Source: Phycisphaerae bacterium (GTDB lineage: Bacteria; Planctomycetota; Phycisphaerae; UBA1845; PWPN01). From it: a stretch of DNA of 64,000 nt. The stretch's first letter is position 1, and each line of letters opens with the position of its first letter. The position numbers and the translations under genes were made by a program. Shown here in pieces: positions 43,768 to 51,514 of this stretch. The notes under the pieces were generated by a model. The model saw only the letters and a program-made list of their open reading frames with translations, was not told where the DNA came from and searched no databases. Location: assembly GCA_018003015.1 (NCBI GenBank), contig JAGNEZ010000021.1, forward strand, positions 28,331-92,330. The letters are read 5' to 3'.

Positions 43768-45834
43768 TTACCGCGATCCGCTCTGTATTGGGAGAGCGGA
43801 CGACTGCGGAATTGGCGACGGCATCGAGTATCCGGTCGGCGAATCCGAGGCGTCGTGATGGATGGCCCTAGACGACCTTCCGCTGCCGAGCAACTCAGGA
43901 GCGAGGGCCTCCACAATCCGAATCACCCGACTGGCCGGTCGGTCGTGTTCGCTCGCGATCTTCTCCGATTCACTCACTGCCCGGGCTTGCCATCGCTCCA
44001 GGCTCGACGGTAGGGCGGGATCGTGGTCCAGGCCGATCATCAGATGCCTGAGGGCCCGTGTGTGATGCCGGTCGATCGCCCATTCCAGCGCCCGCAGCAA
44101 GGAGGGCTCGATGCAGTGTCGCTTGATGGACTCGCGCAGACGGTGACCAAGCAGCTGCAGGTTCCGCCCCACGGCGCCAGACTCAACCTCTGCCGCATCC
44201 AGGGCCAGCTCTGCCGCAGGCAGGGGTACAATCAGCTCGGTCGGCGGCGGTGCGAGAGGCCCCGACGGGGTGCTGTCGGCCTCAAGGGCATCCACCGACG
44301 GCTCGCGCGAATCATCGCGGTTAGTTTTTCGCAGCCCTCCCGCACAGAGCCCGATCAGGCCAATGGCCAGCATGCAGACCGCCGGAGGGAACAACGGGGA
44401 TACGGTGAGGGGCGGTCGCCAAAGCAGCCGGATCCTGACGGTGGGTGTCGTGCTCCCGTCATGCGCTGCCCAATCGCGGGCAACCAGGTCGCGAATGGTC
44501 TCCGGTGGCGGCGAGCAGGCGAGTTCGGCCACCACGTAGCCAGGCTCGTGGGCGAGCTTGTTCCACCTGATGAGCCGGCCGTCAAAACGACGTTGGAGCA
44601 CAGGGGCAACGAGCCCGAGCGTCACTGAGTCCTGGCGAGCCAACGGGCCAATCTCCGCTTCGGCCATGCGCAGCCGGAAACGGAAACCCTGTTCGGGAGT
44701 GACAATCACCACCGGCGCCAGCGGCAAGGCGGTAGCCGGAGCAGAGTCCGAATAGGCCACCACGCCGTCGAAGGGCGCTTTGATCGTCAGTACGTCCTGA
44801 ACGCCCTCCAGCTTGGCCTCGCACTGCTGGACTTCGAGGTCCAGTTGAGCGAGCATCTTTGCCTTGAGCAGTTCGGCTCGCTTACGATCGTGCTCGAGAC
44901 GAGCGCTGCTCGTGGAGAGCTCCTTCTCGCTTGCGGTCAGTTGTTCGCGAACACGGGCCAGTTCCCGGCCGATATCCTCGGCCTGTTGGGAGGCACAAGC
45001 GGCAAACGCAGGCAGGCTTTGCTCCAGGTGCGTTCGCTCGGTCTCGAGGTTGCCGATCGAGCTCCGAAGGCGTGATACCTCGGTCGCCTGGACGGTGCTG
45101 TCCGTGCTCCGTTCATCCATTTCGACCTCGGCCGCCGCGCCGGTGCCGGAGAGACTCTCCATCCGCACCCGATGCTTGTCGGCCAGCACACGTCGCGCCT
45201 CCGCCTGCTGCAGCTCCCGGCGAGCGTCGTCGATGCGCGTGGTCAATGTGTTGATCCGCTCGGTCTTGTCCAGCCGGTCGCGCAGCTTCTCGCGTATCAC
45301 GACGGCGTGCTCGGGAATCAGGTAGGTCAAAGAAGCCAGGAGTTGCCGCTGATCTGCGACGCACTTCTCGTAGTGACGTACCAGCTCATTGTCCGGCGTT
45401 AGGGGTTGAAGCTCGACGACTTTTCTCTGGGTATCGAGAATCTGGCTTTTCAGCTCGAGTTCAGCTATCTCCGCACGGCGTTCGGGTGAGCGGAAGCGGG
45501 CGAGCACATCGCCTGTTGTTACCGTACGGGCGTTGGTGACGTACTCCAGCTTAAGGTTGCCCTCGGCGCGCACCGTGTACAGACCGTCTCCCGAGAGGAC
45601 GCCCTCGCGCGGTCTGACTTCCCGCCAGATCAACGACACAACCAGAAGTACGCAGCCCAGAGAGATGGACAGGATGGACCATCTGAACAGACGTGCCCCC
45701 GGAATGGGTGCGGATTTCTGCCGGTTCGCGGAATTCCGGTTGCGCCATACGTGGAAGGCGTACGACGCACAAAACGCGAAGAAACCCAGAATGCCGCTGA
45801 ACAGGGCGACGTGCAGGATCGTCTCGGTTTCCAT
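43768..45834 (-). CDS. Membrane-fusion (HlyD-like) protein with C-terminal cytosolic helical region
   Basis: 688 residues. Two N-terminal membrane helices (ETILHVALFSGILGFFAFCA; LFRWSILSISLGCVLLVVSL) precede a half-lipoyl segment (VRAEGNLKLEYVTNARTVTTGDVLARFRSP). A long coiled-coil hairpin (about 120-350) and the returning lipoyl/beta-barrel part (LTIKAPFDGVVAYSDSAPAT, then VTPEQGFRFRLRMAEAEIGP) follow. A third helix (about residue 500) leads to a predicted cytosolic helical domain of about 160 residues that I do not recognise. The layout recalls Alg44-type export proteins, but no PilZ is seen. The start at 45834 leaves a 180-base leader from a sigma-54-like promoter. Confidence 0.82.
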   Translation of the reverse strand: METETILHVALFSGILGFFAFCASYAFHVWRNRNSANRQKSAPIPGARLFRWSILSISLGCVLLVVSLIWREVRPREGVLSGDGLYTVRAEGNLKLEYVTNARTVTTGDVLARFRSPERRAEIAELELKSQILDTQRKVVELQPLTPDNELVRHYEKCVADQRQLLASLTYLIPEHAVVIREKLRDRLDKTERINTLTTRIDDARRELQQAEARRVLADKHRVRMESLSGTGAAAEVEMDERSTDSTVQATEVSRLRSSIGNLETERTHLEQSLPAFAACASQQAEDIGRELARVREQLTASEKELSTSSARLEHDRKRAELLKAKMLAQLDLEVQQCEAKLEGVQDVLTIKAPFDGVVAYSDSAPATALPLAPVVIVTPEQGFRFRLRMAEAEIGPLARQDSVTLGLVAPVLQRRFDGRLIRWNKLAHEPGYVVAELACSPPPETIRDLVARDWAAHDGSTTPTVRIRLLWRPPLTVSPLFPPAVCMLAIGLIGLCAGGLRKTNRDDSREPSVDALEADSTPSGPLAPPPTELIVPLPAAELALDAAEVESGAVGRNLQLLGHRLRESIKRHCIEPSLLRALEWAIDRHHTRALRHLMIGLDHDPALPSSLERWQARAVSESEKIASEHDRPASRVIRIVEALAPELLGSGRSSRAIHHDASDSPTGYSMPSPIPQSSALPIQSGSR

Positions 45835-46020
45835 GTGCTGGTTCCCCTGATTTGCCAGCCGATCTTGCCAACGCGACGGCGCCAAGACCGGCTGGAATGG
45901 CTCAGGAGGCTTCTTGAAACGACTGCCGCTTGCCTACTGCTGGCAGCCGCCGTCGCGTACTTATCAAACCTCGATGCGGCAACCATCCAATCCCACGGAC
46001 TGGCCGTCAGAGACCGCCAG

Positions 46021-46036
46021 AGCATCCCCCGCGCCA
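46021..46036 (-). promoter_or_regulatory. Sigma-54 (-24/-12) promoter at the head of the polysaccharide operon
   Basis: The minus strand reads TGGCGCGGGGGATGCT. Against the consensus TGGCACG-N4-TTGCW this matches ten of twelve positions and keeps the essential GG and GC with 12-base phasing. It lies about 190 bases before the ATG at 45834 and directly downstream of a gene for a sigma-54 activator. The remaining sequence of 45835-46219 shows nothing else. Confidence 0.6.
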
Positions 46037-46219
46037 AGCGGCGGTTCCCGCGGCAAAGACTATGTAACTCATTTTCAGGATTGGTTTTATGGATCCAGCA
46101 GGCCACGCGTGCGGACGGGTCGCCGAGACGCAGAATGGCGAACATCCGATAAGCGGCGAGTATTCTCGCCGTTTTTCTGCCGCCCGTATTTCTCCATGGT
46201 GGCGGTGCTGGCCTGACCC

Positions 46220-47608
46220 TCACACGAGACCGAGCTTCTCGAGACGATACCGCAGTGTACCTCGTGGCATGCCGAGGAGGCGTGCAGCCTCGGTGATGTT
46301 GTGGCCGGCATGGGCGAGGGCGGCTTGCAGAAGACGGCGCTCGACCTCGGCCAGCGAAAGTGAACCGGCCGAGAAATCGAGTTCGATTGCCGCAGTCGGT
46401 GAGGAGGCTGAGGGGCTTGCCGGGGCGTTGGGAAGCCCGAGGTGAGTCGGTAGGATTTCCGGCTCATCACTCGTCACCAGCGTCTGCAGGATTACGTGGG
46501 CCAGTTCGCGGGCATTGCCCGGCCAGGAATAGCCGCGCATGAACTCGCGAGCTTCCGGTGTCAGCACGGGAACAGCTCGCTGCAATTGACGACTGAACTG
46601 ACCCAGGAAGTACTCGGCCAAAGCCCACAAGTCCTCCGGCCGCTCTCGAAGCGGGGGCAGCCGGATCTGGAACATCTTGAGTCGGTGGTAGAGGTCCATC
46701 CTGAATCGGCCGGCCTGGGCCTTCTCCTCCAGATCGATGTTCGTAGCCGCGAGGATGCGGGCATCCACGGTCTGCTCGGCTGTCGCCCCGACTCTCCGGA
46801 ACCGACCGGTCTCGATTGCGACAAGCAGCTTGCCCTGCATCTGCAGGGGCATATCCCCGATCTCGTCAAGAAGGAGCGTTCCTCCGTTGGCGGCCTCCAG
46901 CAGCCCCTGCTTTTCCGATTTGGCGTCTGTGAACACACCACGTTCATGGCCGAAGTGTTCCATCTCGAAGAGACTCTCCGGGATGGCCGTGCAGTTCACA
47001 TGGATAAACGGTCCGTGGGGATTGGGCCCGTGCCGGTGAATGAACCGGGCGACCATCTCCTTGCCGGTGCCGGTGTCGCCGCAGATCAGTGTCGCGGTGA
47101 GACCGATGCCGGACCTGGTGGGCAAACGGGCGATCTTCTCGGCCAGCGCCGTGACCTGCTTCATCGCCGGGCTGGCGGCAATGAGCTGGGTTTCTCCCGT
47201 CTCGGCCAAATCGACGTCCGGGCGATTGTCAATTCGTTCAACGAGTTCACGACTCTTGAGGAGGCGAACGACCAGCCGGCACATGTCCTTGACCGACAGC
47301 GGCTTCTCGATGAAGTCGGTGGCTCCCTGTTTCATCGCCGAGACGGCATTGGTGACCGTGCCGAACGCCGTCATGATGATAACGGGGAGGTTCATTCGCT
47401 CCTCGTGCATACGGGCCAGCAGTTCCACGCCGCTTGTGTCCGGAAGCTGAAGGTCCAGCAGAGCGAGGTCGGGCTGCTGTTGTTGGAGTTCTGCCCATCC
47501 CTGAGCCCCCGTGCTGGCGAGCCTGCAGTGGTGGCCGGCCTGCTTGAGGCTCATCTCCAGGGCGACCCGCAGATTCGCGTCATCGTCGACGATCAGGATG
47601 TCCGCCAT
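46220..47608 (-). CDS. Sigma-54-dependent response regulator, NtrC type
   Basis: 462 residues. A receiver domain (phosphoacceptor Asp52 in LALLDLQLPD, Lys in FIEKPLSVKDM), a central AAA+ domain (about 130-375, Walker A CGDTGTGKE, Walker B GGTLLLDEIGDMPLQMQGKL) and a Fis-type helix-turn-helix (ITEAARLLGMPRGTLRYRLE) are all present. The loop that contacts sigma-54, usually GAFTGA, reads GVFTDA. It remodels sigma-54 RNA polymerase at target promoters once phosphorylated. It sits 17 bases after the histidine kinase gene and just upstream of a -24/-12 promoter, which is its most likely target. Confidence 0.95.
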   Translation of the reverse strand: MADILIVDDDANLRVALEMSLKQAGHHCRLASTGAQGWAELQQQQPDLALLDLQLPDTSGVELLARMHEERMNLPVIIMTAFGTVTNAVSAMKQGATDFIEKPLSVKDMCRLVVRLLKSRELVERIDNRPDVDLAETGETQLIAASPAMKQVTALAEKIARLPTRSGIGLTATLICGDTGTGKEMVARFIHRHGPNPHGPFIHVNCTAIPESLFEMEHFGHERGVFTDAKSEKQGLLEAANGGTLLLDEIGDMPLQMQGKLLVAIETGRFRRVGATAEQTVDARILAATNIDLEEKAQAGRFRMDLYHRLKMFQIRLPPLRERPEDLWALAEYFLGQFSRQLQRAVPVLTPEAREFMRGYSWPGNARELAHVILQTLVTSDEPEILPTHLGLPNAPASPSASSPTAAIELDFSAGSLSLAEVERRLLQAALAHAGHNITEAARLLGMPRGTLRYRLEKLGLV

Positions 47609-47625
47609 ACGCCCTCACTCAAATG

Positions 47626-48768
47626 CTAACCCGGCATGATTACGAGGCAGCGACCCGGCTTCTGGGGAGCGTGAAGCCACTCAAGCCGCCCGCCGTGCAG
47701 ACGCACGACCCTCTCGGCCATGGCCAGGTCATCCTGGCTGATGCGGTGTGACCGAGCGGAGGACGAGTCGCCGGCGAGAGCTGTACCGTATTCGATGGCC
47801 ACCTGCCAATAGCCGGGCAGTTGACCGGATCGGCCCATACTCAGCCGGACAATCCCTCCCGCAGGCGTCTTGGCGATCGCGACCGAAAGCACCACCTGCA
47901 GCGCCGAGACAAACTGTACCTGCTCGAGACGAATCTGGGCAACCTCGGGCGAGTGGTGTACCTCAACGGTGATCCCTCGCTCGTCCGCGACCTCGGCACA
48001 TCCTTCCAACGCCATCCTGATGACGGTCGCCGCGCTGGTCTCTCGAACCTGCATGGACATGGCCGCCAGGGACTCGCGAAAACCCTGAAGCCAACTCAGT
48101 ACCCCATCAACGACTTCCGTGATGCGGTTCTGGGCTCGGGCTGTCCTGGGATCAAGGCCGCTTCGCATCCCAATGGCCTCCGCGAGCCATCGGATCCCGG
48201 TCAAAGGACTGCGAATGTTGTGAACGATACAGCGCAACGCCTGGTTTGCGACTTGTCGTCTTTCGTGTTCAACGAGCTGCCCCTGCATTGTCACAATGCT
48301 GGCGGCCATGGTATTGACGCCTTGGGCGAGCTCGCCGAGTTCATCACCCGTCGGATCTACGATCCGGTGCGAGAGCCTGCCGCCTGCGATTTCGACCACG
48401 GCGTCGTGGAGTATCTCAACGGGGCGGATGACCCAGCGCCGGACCAGCCTTGAGGCTGCTAGCCCCACAGCCAGTCCACAGAGAGCATTCAGCCCTAGGA
48501 TCTGCAGAATGTACGTTTCGCGCCATGGCCGCTCCACGGGTCCTGCGGTAGTCAGTCTCAAGGTGTTGTCGGCTTCCAGACCGGGGCGCGCTCGTATCGA
48601 ATTGCCCGTTACCCCGCCTGCCTCTGCCAATCCGGCAGGCTCACTGGCTTGCCGTTCAAGAAAAGAGTGGTAGTACATCAGCAGGCACCAGGAGCACATC
48701 GCGAAGTTGGCCGCCAACGTGGCGACGTAGAGCAAGGCGAGGAGACCGAATTTATGGCGGAGCGTCAT
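47626..48768 (-). CDS. Histidine kinase with intact H-box but degenerate ATP-binding domain
   Basis: 380 residues. Two membrane helices (about 8-32 and 88-108) flank a short extracytoplasmic loop. A HAMP domain (about 105-160) and a DHp helix with VHNIRSPLTGIRWLAE follow, where His183 sits exactly at the phosphoacceptor position. The CA domain (about 265-378) has lost the N-box Asn (LQVVLSVAIAKTP), the G1 DxGxG (IEYGTAL) and the F and G2 boxes. It therefore probably cannot bind ATP in the normal way. It is 17 bases from the NtrC-type regulator and 4 bases from the prepilin-like gene, all in one operon. It may be phosphorylated by another kinase, for example the one at 51515. Confidence 0.88.
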   Translation of the reverse strand: MTLRHKFGLLALLYVATLAANFAMCSWCLLMYYHSFLERQASEPAGLAEAGGVTGNSIRARPGLEADNTLRLTTAGPVERPWRETYILQILGLNALCGLAVGLAASRLVRRWVIRPVEILHDAVVEIAGGRLSHRIVDPTGDELGELAQGVNTMAASIVTMQGQLVEHERRQVANQALRCIVHNIRSPLTGIRWLAEAIGMRSGLDPRTARAQNRITEVVDGVLSWLQGFRESLAAMSMQVRETSAATVIRMALEGCAEVADERGITVEVHHSPEVAQIRLEQVQFVSALQVVLSVAIAKTPAGGIVRLSMGRSGQLPGYWQVAIEYGTALAGDSSSARSHRISQDDLAMAERVVRLHGGRLEWLHAPQKPGRCLVIMPG

Positions 48769-48772
48769 GGTG

Positions 48773-49552
48773 TTACTGCAGCGGCGGCTGGTACTTCCAG
48801 TTGGACTTGGGTGAGCTGCCCGGGTCGGCGGTTCTCAGCACGTACCCACCGATGAAGGCCACATTCAACTTGCCCTCATGTCGAAGAGACGGGAACCAGA
48901 ACTTGCCCGTTCCGTATAGACCGGTGTCTCCCGCCGACGGAGTGGAGTAGTAGGGGATGACGCCGTTGCGCGCCGCCTCTGCCCCGTCAGCTCCGAAGGC
49001 CAGCGGAACATCAGGATGCTCCAGGATTCGTGTGGTCAGGCGCGTCCGCTGAAGCAGCGGCCAACCCCGAACGACCGTGCTCACGCGATCCAGCCGCATG
49101 TTAAATGCCGTACTGATGTTCTCCAGCGGAACAACAGCGCTTTCGCTGCAGGGCAGGCTCCTTCGCTTGGTCAGAATGCCCGAGGCCGCCGGGCAGGCCA
49201 ACGGCAGCGTCGACTGATCGATGGCGATTTCCTTGGAGTCGCCTCCATCCCAGAATTCGTGCACTCGGTAGAGCTTCTCCTGGAAGTCCTCGATTCGAAA
49301 CAGCCTTCCCGTCCGTTCGCTGTCTCCTCGATAGGTGCGCGTCGAGTCATCTGCGAATCGGAAGAACTCCTGGCTAACGGTCTTCAGGTTATTCATGCAC
49401 ATGACCGTCCGGCCGGCATTCCGAACCTTGGACACGGACACGCTCAGGATCGCGATCAGCGCGGCAATGATACCGACCGTGACGAGGAGTTCGAGCAGCG
49501 TGAACCCTTTCCCCGTCGCCGTGACTGAGAGTTTTGACTGTCGACCGCTCAT
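48773..49552 (-). CDS. Type II secretion/pilin-like protein with prepilin leader
   Basis: 259 residues. The prepilin leader and hydrophobic helix are TATGKGFTLLELLVTVGIIA followed by ALIAIL, with the processing site after Gly and Glu at mature position 5. The rest resembles the H-X9-DG family common in Planctomycetes. The closing motif is HEGKLNVAFIGGYV, so Asp of DG is replaced by Gly. Such proteins are thought to be envelope pseudopilins. The ATG at 49552 is chosen as the last one before the leader. Being between a dockerin-like protein and a histidine kinase in one operon is unusual. Confidence 0.85.
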   Translation of the reverse strand: MSGRQSKLSVTATGKGFTLLELLVTVGIIAALIAILSVSVSKVRNAGRTVMCMNNLKTVSQEFFRFADDSTRTYRGDSERTGRLFRIEDFQEKLYRVHEFWDGGDSKEIAIDQSTLPLACPAASGILTKRRSLPCSESAVVPLENISTAFNMRLDRVSTVVRGWPLLQRTRLTTRILEHPDVPLAFGADGAEAARNGVIPYYSTPSAGDTGLYGTGKFWFPSLRHEGKLNVAFIGGYVLRTADPGSSPKSNWKYQPPLQ

Positions 49553-49578
49553 GCCATTTATCTTGCCTGCATGTCGCG

Positions 49579-51198
49579 CTAGTTCCGGCCGCAACTCGGA
49601 TCAGCCGGGACAGCCGGTCCACTCACGCAACGAACGAAAACACCCATGTCTTCCTGATCCACATCGAAATCACGATCCAGGTCGGCGTTCCGGCAGCCCG
49701 GGCCGAAGAGTCCCGCGCCTGATCCGCCGGTCAGGCACCGCTGCAAGTGTCCGAAGTCGGTCAAATCGACGTCCCCATCGTGGTCAAAATCAGCCCGAGA
49801 TGACAGCGGACCTCCAATCATGGCGCCGTCATCGCCATCCACCAGTCCGTCATAGTTCAGATCGCACAGACTGAAACCAGGCCCAAAATCGACAATCTCG
49901 ATACTGCCGTTGACTTGGCCGTCGGCGTCGATGAGAGGATCACCATCATTCTGAAGGAGGTACGAATTGAAGATGACCAGATCGGCCGAGTTGGCGTTGC
50001 CGTCGCCGTTTAGATCGCCCGTCTTGACGTTAGGATAGAGGTCCGACCATACGAACAGGGCATCCTCGGGCGAAGGATAGCTGCTCCCAACCAGCATGGT
50101 CAGCCGCCAGAAGGTCGGATCCAGGTGGCCATCAGGATTCTTGTTCTCCCAGGGAGCGATGAGCGCAAACTCGGGAAGCAGTCGATCGCTTGGCGTGGCC
50201 GCGAAGGCACTGATGACCAGTTCCCACAAGCCCTCGGAGACGCTGTTTTGATTGGTGAAAAAGGCGTCCGCAGGTTCCACCACCCCACTCCCAGTCATGG
50301 AAGCGGAGCCCGCATTGGTCAGTGGATAAACCAGGCTGATGGTCGTCCGGTCGGACATGGAAGCGTGCGAGAACTGCACTTTGACGAGGGGCTCGTAGTT
50401 GCCGATGGATACCCCCGCTCGACAGCAAGCCGAACTGAATGGGCTGTATCCGTGGGCACGATGGAAGAAGCGCCCTGAGAGGATCCACGTTTCGCCTGTA
50501 CTGAACAGCCAATCCGACGTATCGGATCGCTCGATTTGGCTGATACTCGCCTCCCAGCCTGTCAGTTCCAAATGAAAATCCTCACCGCTGCACTCCACCT
50601 GCGGTGACGTGGTCACGTTGCCGTCCAATGCTCGTGCGTCGACGGCGGCCCGATCACCGATTGAGACTTGTTGGGGTAGGCCCCCGAACCGTGAAGTGTT
50701 GCCCAGGTAGCGAAGGCTGGGCCACTCCAGTTCGCCGCCGGTGCTCACGTCCTGGTCCACGTCGATCTCGATGTACCCGGAGACCGGGCTGGGGCCGTAC
50801 CGGAACGGGTCGAAAGCAGCATCACCACAGCAGCCCACGGGACCGGGCGGGTTAACCAGCCCCTCAAAAACCAGGTCGAGTCGGAAGAAGTCGCCGGTAT
50901 TGGCCCAGGTGCCCGAGAAGAGATCGATCTTGGGGTTGTTGGGCTTCCAAGTACCGATAGTCCACGACAGCAGGTCCGGCAGTTGATGACCGGCGGTATC
51001 GATGAGGCCGTCAGCGCCGACGTCCGTGCGGTGGGCGACGGCGTCGCCGTGTGTATCCTGTGACGTCACTCGGTCCGCCTGAGCGGCGGCCGGCTGCAGC
51101 AGGCCGCTCAGAGTCAAGGCGACTATCCACACCATCGACCTGCCACGGCGAATGCCGGGACAACGTAGGCAGCGAAGCTCGTCGGCCAGGTGCTTCAT
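49579..51198 (-). CDS. Secreted protein with dockerin-type repeats
   Basis: 539 residues. The ATG at 51198 is followed by a long basic N-region and a signal helix (SMVWIVALTLSGLLQPAAAQ). The region up to about 400 is beta-rich and unrecognised; it includes the segment TIGTWKPNNPKIDLFSGTWA. A first calcium pair (DLNGDGNANSADLVIFNSYL; DLNYDGLVDGDDGAMIGGP) resembles dockerin type I. A second one is the planctomycete form (DFDHDGDVDLTDFGHLQRC; DLDRDFDVDQEDMGVFVRC). It is the first gene of the operon leading to the kinase and sigma-54 activator, behind a good sigma-70-like promoter. Confidence 0.78.
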   Translation of the reverse strand: MKHLADELRCLRCPGIRRGRSMVWIVALTLSGLLQPAAAQADRVTSQDTHGDAVAHRTDVGADGLIDTAGHQLPDLLSWTIGTWKPNNPKIDLFSGTWANTGDFFRLDLVFEGLVNPPGPVGCCGDAAFDPFRYGPSPVSGYIEIDVDQDVSTGGELEWPSLRYLGNTSRFGGLPQQVSIGDRAAVDARALDGNVTTSPQVECSGEDFHLELTGWEASISQIERSDTSDWLFSTGETWILSGRFFHRAHGYSPFSSACCRAGVSIGNYEPLVKVQFSHASMSDRTTISLVYPLTNAGSASMTGSGVVEPADAFFTNQNSVSEGLWELVISAFAATPSDRLLPEFALIAPWENKNPDGHLDPTFWRLTMLVGSSYPSPEDALFVWSDLYPNVKTGDLNGDGNANSADLVIFNSYLLQNDGDPLIDADGQVNGSIEIVDFGPGFSLCDLNYDGLVDGDDGAMIGGPLSSRADFDHDGDVDLTDFGHLQRCLTGGSGAGLFGPGCRNADLDRDFDVDQEDMGVFVRCVSGPAVPADPSCGRN

Positions 51199-51320
51199 GA
51201 CGGGCAGCTCTTTGTGGACGCAAACCGCTGGTCGCTCTCGGAGTCGGGACAGCCTGCGCAATTCCGCGACATCACTTGTGCTGTGCCCCGTCCCACGTTC
51301 CAGACCTGCATTACTCTTTC

Positions 51321-51349
51321 ATTATAGCCCAATAGGTTTCACGCGTAAA
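51321..51349 (-). promoter_or_regulatory. Sigma-70-like promoter of the dockerin-pseudopilin-kinase-regulator operon
   Basis: On the minus strand TTTACG (51344-51349) and TATAAT (51321-51326) are 17 bases apart, 123 bases before the ATG at 51198. The rest of the divergent gap 51199-51514 shows no gene. Confidence 0.6.
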
Positions 51350-51514
51350 GCCTGTGACCGTCGCTCGTCACTTCAGGCCACCCACCGAGGTTGGCGAGCG
51401 AAGACACGCCATCCCCTCGAGGGTAGAATCGCCCGCCTGACCGCCAACTGGGTCTCCGTGCCAGCGAGTAAGCCGCGGAAAACCGGCGGCGTGCGTCTGT
51501 AACGGGAGCACGAA

